From NCBI RefSeq assembly GCF_052857255.1, contig NC_135498.1, positions 85,212,639 through 85,276,638 of the forward strand: a stretch of DNA of 64,000 nt. The letters run 5' to 3'. The notes under the pieces were generated by a model, which was not told where the DNA came from, made no database searches, and worked only from the letters and a program-made list of their open reading frames with translations. Every line of letters starts with the position of its first letter. Position 1 is the first letter of the stretch. Of this stretch, positions 13,098 to 25,359 are shown in pieces. The position numbers and the translations under genes were made by a program. The DNA comes from Amblyomma americanum (taxonomy: Eukaryota > Arthropoda > Arachnida > Ixodida > Ixodidae).

Positions 13098-14565
13098 AAT
13101 GCTCGTTCTAAATCTAATGTCCTGGTTCTTTAAATGAATATTTTGCAACATAGAGGAAAAATTGTAAAAATGCAGGCAAAGCAGTCTAAATTTATTAAAG
13201 GTTTCTGCCGACGCAGCTTCCCACGTAATGTCAGCTTAAATCATCTCACTGATTTCTGGGAAATGTTGAGTCTCTCGAGGCGAAGCGTGCTGTTTCACAA
13301 GACGTAAAACCTCCATGCAACAAATGACACCAGATTCTCTTACATCTACAGTAGCCTTCTGTGGAGACAGGCGATGCTGCTTTTTTCCCTGAGATGATAT
13401 CTTCAACACTTTATTGCTAAAAAGATAGCTTACAGCAGAATTGGTACCATAAAAATTGATGGTCTGTTTGTGTCGATTTGTACGCGTTTCCATCTGCATT
13501 ATTTCCGAAAAAAAGGCGGCAACGCGATAATTTTCATCGGATAATGCTCACCTAGAAGGAAGTTTAGAAATAATGTAGTTTTTTGTAGCATGTCTCGGAC
13601 ATAGTCAATGTCCGCTTTTGGCCGCGCTTTCCGCGGTTGTTCATTGTAAATGGTCCCGAAAATGGAAATAATCTCTCAGCGGTACTTGTGCCGTCGGGCT
13701 CTTGACAGTCAGCCGCATTGCACTTTCCGCGAGTCCTTCAAAATACGTCAGTTGTTTCATAACGGCATGGTACAGTTAACTTTATCTTCATCGATTCGGG
13801 CTATGAGCTGACAATAGGTGTTCTTATAGTGTGTTTATGTCGTTCTGATTCTTATTACCAGGGTAATAGTTTTAAGATCAATTGCAGATAGTGAAAACCC
13901 TGATATTTTGTCGACTTTATAACCGTCTTTACACGACAAAAAGAACGCTGGCGTGTTCGTAATCATAAACCTCGAAAACTGCCTCAAACCTGTGCTTGTC
14001 GTTTTTCGTCCCGGTGTCTCATCTTTATACTCTACTCAGTCAATGACGCACTTTTGTGTGCCTGCGGGAAAACCATGGCACAGGTGCAAACTATCACCAC
14101 CACCCGGACCGCGCGCACTGCTGGACAGAGGCCTCTCCCTTAACTCCCCAATTACTACGGTTCGTTCCCACCAGTGGCTATGTTTTTCACAAGAACTTCT
14201 AAAGCTCATCCACCCGCTTTCTTTACTGGCACCCTCTGGTACGTCGGCCTTTTCTTGATATCCGGACCGTTACCCTTAACGGCCGTCGGTGATCTTTCCT
14301 CCCCATTCCATGCCGTGTTCACAACCATTGGCGAGCATCGGTTTTATTTACTTCGAATTACGTGGTCTGCCCGAGCTTATTTCTTGTTCTTGGTTTTGAA
14401 TATGGGATTTATAACCCCCTTTTGATAGCTGCTTCGTTCTCCATCTACCTTGCTCTTTCTTACGGTTACACCTACAATTTTTCTTTCTAGATGTATCCAT
14501 TATATATCCCGTAGCCAGTGTGACCAGCACGTTAATGAGAAGCAATAACGCACAGCAAAAGGACG

Positions 14566-14583
14566 CCCCCCCCCCCCCCCCCC
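14566..14583 (+). repeat. poly-C run (18 C)
   Basis: Pure C homopolymer just 5' of the LINE fragment. It is absent from the paralogous position near 48160. Homopolymer length is error-prone in assemblies. Confidence 0.9.
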
Positions 14584-14589
14584 GAGCGA

Positions 14590-14900
14590 ACGAAGAACTG
14601 AAAAACGCTTTAGGAGAAATGATTATGGGCAAAGCATCCGGTGCGCATCAAGTAAAAGCAGATCTGTTGATTAAATGCGCTGAGGAGACGCTAGAAGAAC
14701 TAGCCGTCCTTTATACGCAACAACTTACAACCTCGAGTGTACTGGAAGATCCGAAGACGCTAACATCATCCTAGTCCATAGCGAAAGGGCACCAATGACT
14801 TCAAAATTTACCGACTGACCAGCTTTCTGTTGGTCGCCAAAAGGCATTTGCTGAGGTAATCCCTAAGTGAGGGCAACGTTAGACTTCAATTCTTCGAAAT
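14590..14900 (+). mobile_element. LINE reverse transcriptase fragment in module T
   Basis: The frame opening EELKNALGEM is followed by MGKASGAHQVKADLL (families: GKAPG.DGI.ADLL), LEELAVLYTQQL and SSVLEDP. After a frameshift come NIILVHSE and DFKIYRLTSFLL, matching the NYRPISLLS block of LINE reverse transcriptases. This is the fingers region before the catalytic core; the core itself is lost. Clade is uncertain (RTE- or Jockey-like). The same fragment, more decayed, lies at 48170-48345. Confidence 0.7.
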
Positions 14901-15300
14901 GATAAGGCAAGCTTTCGTAATGAATAGTACAAACAAAAATTTGTGGCGGGGGGAGGGCAAACACGGCCCCGCCTTAAGGGCGTGACGCGATAGCCTATAG
15001 TGGGCGAATCCCTAAATATGAGGATTGTCATCCTTTGCTTCGCAGTGGTAGATGTATTGGTGTACTCAATTCTCTTTGCCGCAGTGTGGCAGCTGTGAGG
15101 CGATGCGTCAGGGTCCTCCGATGGCAGGACACGGAATATAGAAATACTTTTATGCGTTCTTTGCTTTATCTACCATAAGGTTAACACAGAAGCTGCATAG
15201 GATCTATGTATATACGAAAAACAAGCGAAGCAAATGCCCGGATAAAGCCAAAAAACAACAAATCAGACTGCAGTGGGCCGTAATGTCACTTCTTAACAGA

Positions 15301-15315
15301 CCCCCCCCCCCCCCC
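15301..15315 (+). repeat. poly-C run (15 C)
   Basis: Pure C run followed by a C-rich stretch within module T. Confidence 0.9.
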
Positions 15316-16459
15316 GCCTCCTCCCCTACCGCGACATAGGGTTCCTAGTCATCGTCGTCTCTGGTTGTGGATAACGAATAGCGCCTTTTAGGTTAAAGCG
15401 CACGCTCATCGAACATATTTCCGGATCTAGCGATTTAAAATAATTTTTCGTCGCGTCACGACAGCAGGAACAGTAACACAGAAGCGCTGTCACCGCTCCG
15501 CATTTAATTCTCTCTCACACTGCACGTGGCTGTACTATGCCTCGCCAGGCTTACAATGGACCCTATTTACGAAGCATGAATAGGCGTGTTTGCACGAAAA
15601 CGACTGAGGAAACGGAGGAGGGAAGGGCAGACATCACAACATGGGGGGATTTACAATAAAAGAGAAAGCAGCGCATCTACCCTCACCTTTTTCATTACAT
15701 TTCTCCTATCTGCCTGCTATCGCTGTACTTCCGCTACCCCAGCTCAGGCACTATCCATAGAGATGGCAGATGCCCGGGCCAGCAGTAATCTTTTACTTCC
15801 TTTATATTGCTATTTTTAATAATCTACTACTCCTACTACCTCTGCCTCGTTCGGCGTATCAATTGCCTTTTAGTGTTAAGTGTATAGGGAGCTTTATAAA
15901 CTCAATGGGGAGACCTGGCTTCAACAATATTGCACAAAGATTTCTAAAGTTGGGTAAAGAAATTTTCTGAAACACAAATGATAAACAGAACAGGAAATTC
16001 GTTTTTCCGTGTAGTCGGTTCGTAAGTCAGACATAGTTTCATGCGATTCGTACCACAATATCTCTGGCAGAAAGCTGTGTCTATATAAAGAAAAAATTGT
16101 CGTTTACATTACAGAAACACACGAGACAGTGGGAGTCTGCATACAGTGGCAGGGGCCAACTGAAATATTTTTAATTTCTACAAATTGGAAAGACGTACTC
16201 TCATTTTATTATGGTGTGTTGATAATTTTTTTTCAGTCTAAAAGTGTTGCTATCTTTCTGGATTTATTTTTGGGAATGTGAGCCTTTTGTACTTGCTCAA
16301 ACCTCAAATTATTACAATGAATTAATTTACTTATTTTAAATTGCTCTTCACTTTTAAAGGTTAAAAACAGTTAATATTTTTTGCAGCGCATTTTTGAACA
16401 TGGTATATTGCCCTCTCCAGGATAAATGTGCTACTTTTCTAGTTTTTTTCCCAGTGCCT

Positions 16460-16985
16460 TTATATGGGAGAAAGGTCGGCGGAAGTCACAGTGCTCTTTC
16501 TTAGAAGAGCCGCGCGTGATTAATAATATATTGAAGAGTGGTACACAGGAGGAGTGCCCTTTTTCGAAGGCACCAGAGAACACATGACCAGAGCGGTATG
16601 CCCTGAAGACCGACCATGCGACGGACCTTTGGCCCGAGTATCCGGCACAACATGAATACAGAACTTCAATCCGTCTATTTCACTCTTGGCGAACAATGTC
16701 AGTTAACTTGCATGGCGGTTGAAAGAAGGTGCGCTTAATCCGTTTATCGCCAAGTAAAGATGAAGGTTTGAGAAACGGCGATAAACGGATTAGACATGTC
16801 CGGGCTTTCTCCCTACCGGCGCCAAGCACAACCGTCATCGAGCGGGAGTAGAAACTGGGCGGCAATATCCTTCCCTTCCCAATTGTATTTTTTTTAATGA
16901 ACCGCTACTACATATAGTAAATGACGTTTGGCCCGCAGGCAAACCGTTCCTCGAGTAAATGGTCCTTACCAGCTGCAAGGCAACT
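16460..16985 (+). repeat. module Q, copy 3
   Basis: Same landmarks as the other Q copies: CTTAGAAGAG..., GAACACATGACC, TTCACTCTTGGCGAACA, TTAATCCGTTTATCGCCAAGT, GGATTAGACATGTC and a TAATGAACCGCTA stretch. It contains a local inverted repeat, CGTTTATCGCC / GGCGATAAACG, at about 16740-16785. Confidence 0.75.
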
Positions 16986-18532
16986 CAGATTTGATTTTTT
17001 TTCTCTCCATATATGGGAGTGCTTAAGAACCTCAAAAAGGAGGCAACTTTTATTTCCAATCTAGATGTGCGCATTCCACAGCGGCAAAAAAATGCTACTT
17101 CTTCCCCGGACAATAATGTACAGTGCAGAACTTGGGGGAAAAGTAGCGCACCCATTTTAGCTGCCGCCAGGAGATGAGCGTGTTTCGGTTTCGGTCCCCG
17201 GAGACCCCCGCATCTTTTCTGCCGAAATTCAGTTGGTGGGGTATACAGTCTGTAGTAAGGATCAGTGCTGGTTGCGCCTAAAGCCCATCCAACCAATGTC
17301 TTGGACCAATTGGCACGACGTCGCCGGTTTGAAGGCGAGAATTCTATACCTACTCTGGTTAGAGGTAAAGTGTTATTACGCACCCTGAGACGCGACGTTT
17401 TATTCCTATGGCTTTGTATTTACATACCGATTCTTTGCAGCGTTTATCTGATTGAAATGTGCGGCTTTCGGCAGCTTGATGCAGGACGTGCGACTAGGTT
17501 TGACGCATACCGACGCGGCTTTAATTTTGAGAAGAGGGGCGGTTGGGGAACGTTTCAGACATGCAAAACTGGATGCTTTTTCCAGCCATTCCGTGCATCT
17601 TTCGTATAAGATTGTTTTCACCACACGGATGTCTATTCCGAAGTAGAGGCTCAGAAACCCGCACGCTCCTTTTTGCACTTAGTGTGCACACACGAAACAC
17701 CCGTACAGCCGGCAGCGCTCTCACTGATAACAAGGTGATATTTTTGCAAATATATATGCCTGGTCGGGAGGATAATTAAAAAGAAAAGAATGACACACGA
17801 CCAAAGTTTTGATTAGAAACCGGATATTTTGATGCCGATGCGGCACTTCTTGGGATCACTAGTTTGTAGCCAGAGGCGCGCTATAGAAATCACTTGCGAG
17901 CGATTGTCCGAGCTTCATCGACACACAAATCAAGAAAGCAGTCGCGAATTCTCCATCCCATTTGGCTTCGACCGGTTATCACGACATTGCAGCGCAACAG
18001 AGGAGTAGCAGGAAAAAGTAAGAAGATGGCCCATTCTCCTGGCAAGTCTATCAAGGTAACTGGATAGTGCCTCTTTGAAAGGGGGTTGACCTCAGCCTCA
18101 TGACAATTGGTCCACTCCATTAGCCCTGTTTACGCAAACACGATATTGTCGGGTCGAGCTGAGCAAGGCCAACCCTTTCGACGACTGCGCGTTAAGGCAC
18201 ATGAACACAATTTTAGCGAGTCGGGGCCCGCTGGCAAAGAGAGGGCCCACTGCGGCACCTTAAGACCGGTTCAACTGCAGCAAAAAAAGCGTCGATCAGC
18301 GCCTTGAGTGCGAGCAGTGGCTGATTTCAAAACTGAGACACGTCACCGATATTTCAGAGGCCGTTCGGGGCCATCGAAATAAAAGTTCGCATTTATCCTC
18401 GCACCTACTCGACTCTTCGACTCGATAGAGTTAATAGCACATCGCGGCAGCTCGGGTTTAGTGAATCTACTCTGGGCGGCGGAGTTGATTGTACCCGACC
18501 AGTCGACTCTCGACTCGACAAGGCACGCTTCT
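16986..18532. other. no gene recognised
   Basis: Several frames of 60-130 codons occur on both strands (for example 16985-17383 minus and 17265-17609 plus), but they overlap each other and show no family motif. There is no recognisable TE domain. Confidence 0.45.
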
Positions 18533-19314
18533 TGCTGTGGAGTTCGGCGAAGTTGGGCATAGGGAGGATTCCCTGAGGACCACCGCGAAGGAGGGTGAGC
18601 CCTCAGGGGGAGATGTGGCTGCAGGAATGCCAGAATCAGCGACGACAATAGCGTCCCCACATGTTCGAACAGGAATGCCGGAAGCAGCGACGACCATAAG
18701 CGTATTCTTTCCGGTCCTCTGATGAGGAAGTGCGGTATCAGTGTGGTCCCCTTCGGTCACGCAGGGGTTGAACAATTGTCCGAAGCCGCACCTTCGACAG
18801 AGCTTCGGCGTACCGGTCACGAGTACAAGATCTTTCAACCCCTGCTGGGTGACAGCCTGCATTCCTGTGTCATGCAGGCGCCTTCCGAGTGAACATGGCG
18901 CGGTCCGGACACACGTGAGCGCCCTCCTGGAGGCCGCGTGGTTGACAACGTTACAGGGTCCTGTTCCCTTTCCCTCGAGAGAGCTGCGAGGAAACACCAG
19001 GACCGCCCTGTCGTGGGTGGTACCATCAGTGCCATTGCCTGATTGGACATCGTTCTTCGAACTGTATTTCCCAGCTAGGGATCTGGGGAATACGAAGAGT
19101 ATTTGAGCTGCTGGTTTGGTACCAGAAGAGAACCCCCCTCTTGAGAGATTCCAGACACTCCCGACTGCTAAGAAGATCTCTTTAATGAGAGGCACTCTCA
19201 GTTGCTCGTACTTGTACAATATGTAATTAGTCCTTGTATAAAGTTTTCCAATTTTTCTTCCTCCAATCGTCCTCGTCTCTTCTCCGGCCCAGTCACGCTA
19301 CGTGAATCCCAACA
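18533..19314 (+). repeat. 5' LTR of the first Gypsy element
   Basis: Direct repeat of 25360-26134, high identity by eye over about 780 bp (shared start TGCTGTGGAGTTC, GGAGGATTCCCTGAGGACCAC, TACAAGATCTTTCAACCCCT, and a 3' region with TCCTTGTATAAA). A primer-binding-like GGTGGCTGCGGTGGGATG follows. The long minus-strand open frame here (18467-19219) is a shadow that also appears in the other LTR. Confidence 0.85.
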
Positions 19315-19589
19315 ACTGGTGGCTGCGGTGGGATGCTGCAACCTGAATTCCAACAACTGCATGACAGCTGTGGGACGTCCACGTGAAGTTACCGGCTCCA
19401 ACGGACCTCGGCAGCTAAGGGACTGACAGGCGTCAGCTATACCTTAGCCGGGTTAGTGGCCAATTTTTTCCGTTCATTTCGACAGAGTGTACTAGCACAT
19501 GCAGATGCTCGATGCGGATTCCTGTTGTTTTTGAAAAGGATTAAGGAAAACTGTTTTGTCCACTTCAAGCTAGGCCTTTTGTTTTAGCG

Positions 19590-20392
19590 GGCTTGCTAAC
19601 GAGTGGTGGAACCCACGATGGGAAGTTAAAGGTGCAGGAGGTGCTGGAAATTTGCCAGAACCTGGGGATTTCGCTACGTTCTGCGAAAAGAAAAAAAAAG
19701 AAATTCTTGAGGTTATGCGGCAGCAAGAGGCGACTACTGAAGAGGTCGACGAGGCTTTGGAAACGATTGTTGGACGCAAGAAAGAAAAAGAAGAGCTTCG
19801 GTAGGCTCAAGAGAGACGGAATTTGTGTGAGCAGAAAGGAAAAGAAGAGCTTCGGTTGGCTCAAGAGAGACGGGAGGTCCGTGAACATGCTCGAAAAATG
19901 AAGGAGCTCGAAATCGCTTCGAACGGAGGGAATATGGCGAGTCTTAGCCCTGTAGCTTCGGTACAGGAGCAAGGGAGGCAGGATCTCGTCTCAACATACC
20001 GCGTGGAAGGCGATATTGCACTCTTTTTGGTAAATTTCGAACGTGCATGCGGGAAGGTGTACATCGACAAGAGCGCTTGGCTCGAGAAGTTGCTTCCTCT
20101 CCTTCCGTGCGAGGCGGCAGAAGTGGTTTCAGAAGTAGTTGGCCGAAGTGGTGGCTCGCCTCTCACGGGAAGAGTGTGATGACTACGAGAAGGTAAAGAG
20201 CGCACTGCTTAGAAAGTACCGGCTTTCTGTTCAAGCCTTTAGGCAGTGATTCAGGCAGGCAAAGAAAGGCGGAGAGTCGCATATTGACTTCGCGTACCGG
20301 CTTAAAGTCAACTTAAACGAGTGGCTTAAGGCCGCTGATGTGCACGGAAGTCATGACAAGGTACTGGAGTGCATCGCACTAGAGCAGTACTA
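19590..20392 (+). pseudogene. Gypsy gag, N-terminal part
   Basis: The frame holds a charged coiled coil with a repeated EELR.AQERR motif (about 19790-19880), broken by one TAG near 19802. A SCAN-like capsid core follows: FERACGKVYIDKS, WLEKLLPLLPCEAAEVV, then after frameshifts LLRKYRLSVQAFRQ, KKGGESHIDFAYRL and LECIALEQYY. Gag forms the particle that packages element RNA. The reading frame is cut at 20392 by the TIR element and resumes after 22202 with PENLRIWLQDRL. Confidence 0.75.
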
Positions 20393-22200
20393 TGGGCTCC
20401 GTGCGCTGCAGTTTGGCCCGCGCGAGTGGCGCCACCTGGTTAACAGCGGTGGCGAAAGGCGGACGCAGCCAACGCAGCTCTCTGGTTCAGTTTGCAGTGA
20501 GCGAGGCGAGCGGTGAGGTGTTTCGTCCGAAGGCGAGAACAAATTTGGATAATTATGGGTGCTCTACTTACTGCTGTGTTTACTCAACGTCATAACAGCT
20601 ATAAAAACACTGCAGTCAAAGTACCGAATATATTTAAACGCTTTTCTTGGACATCGTGCATGCTCGCTCATGCACAGAGGGTATGCTGGAAATGAGTGCA
20701 CTGTGGAATTAAATTCATGGCAGTGAGCTGGGAAATGGTTTACATTGACTGGGGTGTTTCGAACGTGACATCATTGGTAGGAGCTGCTTTATGTCTTTAT
20801 GTAGAGTGAAGGAATGCGTTCAGTCAGTCGCAGGAAATGGCCTACGGTGAAGTTCTTGGAGCTATCATCTGAAGTTTAAGTCTTCGTTTGTTATGCTCAT
20901 CTGTGGTTCAGCGTGTCAATTTTGTTTCTAGTTTTTTTTTTTTCGTGCGTGTGTGTATGCAGTGGGAGCGACGTCGTACTTTTGAGAGTGCTTATGTCGT
21001 TTTTCACATTGTTTCACCTAAGCTTTTGTGTATTTATTTGCATCATTTTATTTCCTTCAGTGGCTTAAAATTTTGTATCTTTATTTGTTGCATTTATGAG
21101 ATCTCAAATCCTGTTCTAGACGAATAAAAAGAAAAATAGAGAGTGGTTCAAATTTCTCTATATATTTCTTGGATTTCACAACATCACTAAACCCTTAATT
21201 TCGGGAATTAATCTTTTGATTTTAATTAGGTTTATCGTCCCAATGCAACGAAGACTATAAGGGGCGCCATAGTAGGAGGTTCCAGATAATTGCAACTACT
21301 TGGAGTTCTTTAACGTGCACTGACATCGCGCAGTACGCGGGCCTCTAGAATTTTGCCTTCACCGAAATGCGACCGCCGCAACCAGGATCGAACACGAGTC
21401 ATTTTGGTCAGCAGCTGAGCACCATAACCGCCGAGCCACCGCGGCGGCCTTTCTATAGTTAAGTATTTACCAAAAGAGAAATACGACCAAAACAATTCAT
21501 GTAATTGGTGCCTTCATGAAATTCCTGAAATGAAACTGCTCTAACTGTGGAAGATACTTACCAAGAAACCCATCGTCTTTTTGTATGCTTAGAGCTATGC
21601 TCCTCTGAGGGAAATATATAAAGTAAAGCAGGGTCAATCGTGCAGGATGTAGAGCACTATCATCTGATATTTATGTGTAGTAAGTTTGCGTTTTTCGCAT
21701 TTCTAGCCGACCATTCACATAGTCGATGTCACAGTGGATGTAAATTACATAGCTGATTTCATTATTTGGGTCAGAGCCTTGTTTCTCAAACTGTAAAGGT
21801 ACTTAATTAATCTCAATAAGCTCAACTGCGCTGCCAGATATTGCAGTGCCGTCGGGACTGCAACACAATCATGGTTGCTCGGAATCGGTGATCAGCCCAA
21901 AAACGAAATGCAGCAGTAGTGGTGTCAAGGCTTTCAATGCGTTGAAATCCGCAGACAAGAAGGCGTTGACTTAGAATGGCATCGCGGTCAGTGCGCGTCT
22001 GCTATGCGGCCGGGCTGGCGCTAACGCAGTGGGCATGGAGGAAGGCGTAGGGCCACCACGGCCAGTCTCGAGGGGGGCGCGCGCGCTCTCTCTTCGAGAG
22101 ACCGGCCGAGACTGAGCGTCCGGTTAACGCGGCGAGTGCCACGAGGCGGCGCTGGCGATGTGGTCGCTGCTGGCGCCACCATACGAGCGCACGGAGCACA
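20393..22200. mobile_element. TA-flanked TIR DNA element inserted in gag
   Basis: The gag coding trace stops at TA (20391-20392) and resumes after TA (22201-22202). The inserted 1808 bp starts TGGGCTCCGTGCGCT and, on the opposite strand, ends TGTGCTCCGTGCGCT, a 15-bp terminal inverted repeat with one mismatch. A TA duplication is typical of Tc1/mariner-like insertion, but no transposase is recognised, so it would be non-autonomous. It contains a SINE. A 79-codon frame (20888-21127) ending near an AATAAA is unidentified. Confidence 0.65.
21213..21449 (-). mobile_element. tRNA-derived SINE
   Basis: The minus-strand head begins near 21449 with GGCCGCCGCGGTGGCTCGG, giving an A-box (TGGCTCGGCGGTTATGG) and a B-box (TGTTCGATCCT, about 21385-21395). 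The body includes TCTAGAGGCCCGCGTACTG and GTGCACGTTAAAGAACTCC and ends with a GACGATAAACCTAATTAAA tail. It resembles an abundant tick SINE family from memory. It is nested inside the TIR element, which is nested inside the Gypsy gag. Confidence 0.8.
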
Positions 22201-22202
22201 TA

Positions 22203-22750
22203 GTGCGATTCCAGAAAACTTGAGGATATGGCTGCAAGATAGGCTAACAGATATAGACCTGGACGAAGCGGCAGAGCTCGCAGACGAGTATTACGTTTGC
22301 CGAAACCTGCAAAGAAAGGCAGGGTACGGTAACAGGTTAGTGAAGAAAGAAACCTATTTAAAGAGAATCCCCGACCGAAGAGTGCCACCAGCACGCCGGT
22401 GTCACCAAACAGAGGATGCGGGATCAAAAGGAGGAGATAGCGAAAAAAATATTCAGTCACCCATATCAACCGATCTGCCGAAACAGCAGGCACCTGGAGC
22501 TCGCGCGTTAGAAGCGCGAAAGCCCATTGTCTGCTATAATTGCAACAAGGAGGGTCAGATCTCAGTGAACTGCAAACAGCAAAAGGTGGCGTTAGCGTGC
22601 CTACGAGAGTCGGAGGAAAACCTTAAATTCCTGGAGCCATACATGCGGGTCGTGGTGATAAATGGCAGGACTTTCAGAGCACTGCGGGATTCAGCGGCTA
22701 CCATGGATCTTGCACACCCGTCCGGTGTTTTCTCCACAATACACCGGTGA
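22203..22750 (+). pseudogene. Gypsy gag C-terminus, zinc knuckle and protease
   Basis: The frame resumes gag (PENLRIWLQDRL, AAELADEYY). Near 22530 is a CCHC-type knuckle, CYNCNKEGQISVNC, in which the His is replaced by Gln, so zinc binding is probably lost. Downstream is VVVINGRTFRALRDSAAT, aligning with the hydrophobic-D(S/T)GA protease loop with Gly missing (RDSAAT). The frame then shifts; 22750-23000 continues with LPTHLPYLFSN and LTRSRARKLAKK, a spacer typical of these elements. Confidence 0.75.
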
Positions 22751-23230
22751 ATGCGCCTGGATTAAGCAGGTCGCCGAAAAACGGAGTGCATGTTTGCCTA
22801 TTGCGAAGGTGACCCTAAAAGGGACTTTTGGCAGGCTAGACACAGAAGCGGCAGTTAGCGCAAACTTGCCGACACACTTGCCCTATCTATTTTCGAACAA
22901 ATCCGAGCAGCTCCTGAAAGAGAAAGGTCTCACTTTCACCTCGGGCTTGGCTTCCATGGCGCTAACACGTTCTCGAGCGCGAAAGCTCGCAAAAAAACTC
23001 GACTGCGCTCCGATAAATGAGCAGGCATCGAACCATTCTCCCGGCCAGCCGGTGGATTCTTGCAGGAAAACTGATCCGTCTAAACCGCATGAGCATGACC
23101 ATAAAGTTGTTCCAGAACAACCGGTAGCTGATGAAATCCAAGGAACTGCCAATTCAGTAGAGAATGGGGCAACAGGAACCAATGCGCGAAGGTTTCGACA
23201 TTAACACCTGCTTCGACTTGTTGGGAGGAG

Positions 23231-24517
23231 TTGACTAAGATTGATGGGAAAGCACTTATTGCAGAGCAGAAAAGCGGCCCATCGTTAAGAGCTTTAAGAA
23301 ATAAGGTGAGCGAGGGATTCATCAGAAAGAGCATCAGCTTTCATGAGAAATCAGGCCTTCAGTACCGGGAATACTGCGACTCAAAGGGACGCGCATATGA
23401 GCAACTCCTAGTGCCTGAGAATTACCGGCGGCAGCTTCTAGAGCCAGCACACGGAAATGCATGGGCAGGCCACCTGGGCATCAAGAAAACAAAAGCTAGA
23501 TTAGCCCTCGAATATTACTGGCCTCGCTGCTGGAAAGGTGTGGAACAGCTTGTTAAATCTTGCGAGACCTGCCAGCGGGTCGGCAAGTCGACAGATAAAT
23601 GTAAAGCACCCATGACACTAGTTCCCATAATTAAAGAGCCCCTTAGGCGTCTTGTAATAGATACAGTCGGCCCACTGCCAGCGTCCAACTCTGGCTGTCG
23701 CTACATTCTGACCTCATTGTGCCTGGCAACCAAATTTCCCGAGGCCATTCCCTTGACGGAGCTAAGTTCCGCATGTGTTGTAGACGCCCTTTTGTGAATT
23801 TTATCTCGCGTGGGGTTCCCTGTAGACATACAAAGCGATAACGGGAGAGCGTGTTCACAAGCTTCTTGACGACAGCGTTCTTTGAATGGTGTGGGAATAA
23901 AATAATCCTCAGTTCCATTCACCACCCTCAGTCACATCCAGTCGAGCGCAGGCACTCAGTGCTAAAGGCTGGCAGTATCTTCGAAATAAATAAATAAATA
24001 AATCAGACACTATGGTCTCTGTGTTTTGAGCATAAGGAAGATTGGGAAGGAGGCGTTCCAGCAGCACTATTTGCAATGAGATCCGTCGCCCACGAAAGCA
24101 CAGGATCAAGCCCCGCCTAACTAGTCTACAGGCGTGACTGGAGGGCACCATTGCGCATGCTAAGGGAGTCATGGGAGATTTACGGAGATGATCCCTGAGT
24201 GGTGGAAGACGTCCTGAAGTTACTGGAAAGACTTGCGAAAACCAGAGACCTCGTGGAAGCAAATGTCAGAGCAGCGCAATCTCTGTCTAAAGTGTAATAC
24301 GACAGATGGGTACGCAAGCGCACCTTTCAACCTGGCGACCAGGTGATGTTGCTGCGTCCGTCAAAAAGGAACAAGCTTGAGGTGCAATGGGAAGGGCCAC
24401 CTAAGGTGGTGTCGAAGCTTTCGAACACCAATTATGAGGTCAGGAACAAGCTTGAGATGCAATGAGAAGGGCCAGCTAAGGTTGTGCCCAACCTTTCGGA
24501 CACCAACTATGAGGTCA
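23231..24517 (+). pseudogene. Gypsy integrase with GPY/F tail
   Basis: An HHCC zinc-binding module (HGNAWAGHLG ... CETCQR) is followed by the integrase core: first Asp in VIDTVGPLP, second in IQSDNG, Glu in SHPVERRHS. Stops interrupt it at about 23797 and 23867. An (AAAT)n run at 23984-24003 sits inside the core, after which LFAMRSVAHES resumes. The tail has RTFQPGDQVMLLRP and WEGPPKVVSKLS, the GPY/F domain; the codons 24367-24441 are tandemly duplicated at 24442-24516. Integrase inserts element cDNA; this copy is inactive. Confidence 0.85.
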
Positions 24518-25062
24518 AATTTAAGATAAAAACACAATAGGAAAATCCATATTAATTTTATAAAGCCCTATGTGCGGTGTCAGACCACCGTTAACATGGC
24601 GCTGAACATGCCAGAGGAAAAGATCATAGACATATCTTATGCCCCACATGAGGACGAGCAAGCAGTGAATGAGCTGCTAAATTCAATGGACAGAGAGCCA
24701 TGCTTTATTAAAAGTCAACGAGGAGATTTGAAAAACGTCGTCCTGGACATTTAGGCGCTGTTTTCAAACAAGCCAGGATAAGTAATAGTGAGGGGGGTAA
24801 CGTTCCTTGACTCAGAGGTATTGGGCGGGCAAAATTGAACGCCACGTCGGCAGAATGCGGTCACCCATTCCCGTACCGCGTGCTCTCTAATCACCAACCT
24901 GATTTCATTCAGCGAATTTTTTTCCTATCCAAGTGCGCCTCGACCGGGAGCACACACCATGGACAGGTGTCCTGTCTAAACTACTCGTCGGGAGACAACA
25001 TGGGTCCGTCCATTCAGGCTAAACATTTGATCTCTTCAGGTATAGTTGAATTTTTTTGCTAA
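24518..25062 (+). pseudogene. linker and RT N-terminus downstream of integrase
   Basis: After the GPY/F tail come traces found between integrase and reverse transcriptase in Gmr1-like elements: VNMALNMPEEKIIDI (24590), a QALFSNKPG-like block (about 24752-24780, stop-interrupted; families read FADVFSDKPG), PYRVLSNHQ (about 24860-24890) and a SSGIVEF block near 25030. These align with the RT entry segment (PYRV...ML..GII). The catalytic RT core and RNase H are absent before the 3' LTR. Confidence 0.6.
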
Positions 25063-25359
25063 GTGCAGTTTTGGCCATGAGTTTTGGACTGGCGGGATGA
25101 GTGGATTCTGAGGGCACTTGCTTTTGTCGGGTGTGGTTTGGTGTCTGTGATCCCTTTTGGCTTGCATTGCAGGGATGTTCACAAAATGGCCACCTGACGA
25201 GGGGAAGCGCTGCCGAGCTTCGGCACTTGAGGTCATCACAAGACTCCCAGAGAGCATCTGGTTCCTGGCACGTCCAGTCAGCCAAGCTACGTGCGAGCAT
25301 TTCATCTTCCAGGCGCAATATCTGACGGCGGGGGTGCTGTTGTGCTCGTGTTCCCTTCC

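Larger units (their letters stand above)
13570..16450 (+). repeat. module T, copy 1
   Basis: Aligns in order with 46960-51170. Anchors include TGTTCATTGTAAATGGTCC near 13640 (partner near 47015), the LINE fragment at 14590, CTACTAC-rich then TGGCTTCAA..ATATTGCA near 15920 (partner near 50195), GAGACAGTGGGAG near 16120 (partner near 50905) and GTGTTGATAAT..TTCTGTTTA-like near 16220 (partner near 51000). The stretch 15180-15290 also matches the right end of the window (63880-63990). Confidence 0.75.

Noticed and set aside
18467..19219. 250-codon minus-strand frame, with a relative at 25036-25602.
   Set aside because: Both lie antisense in the two LTRs; the similarity is that of the LTRs and no protein family is recognised.
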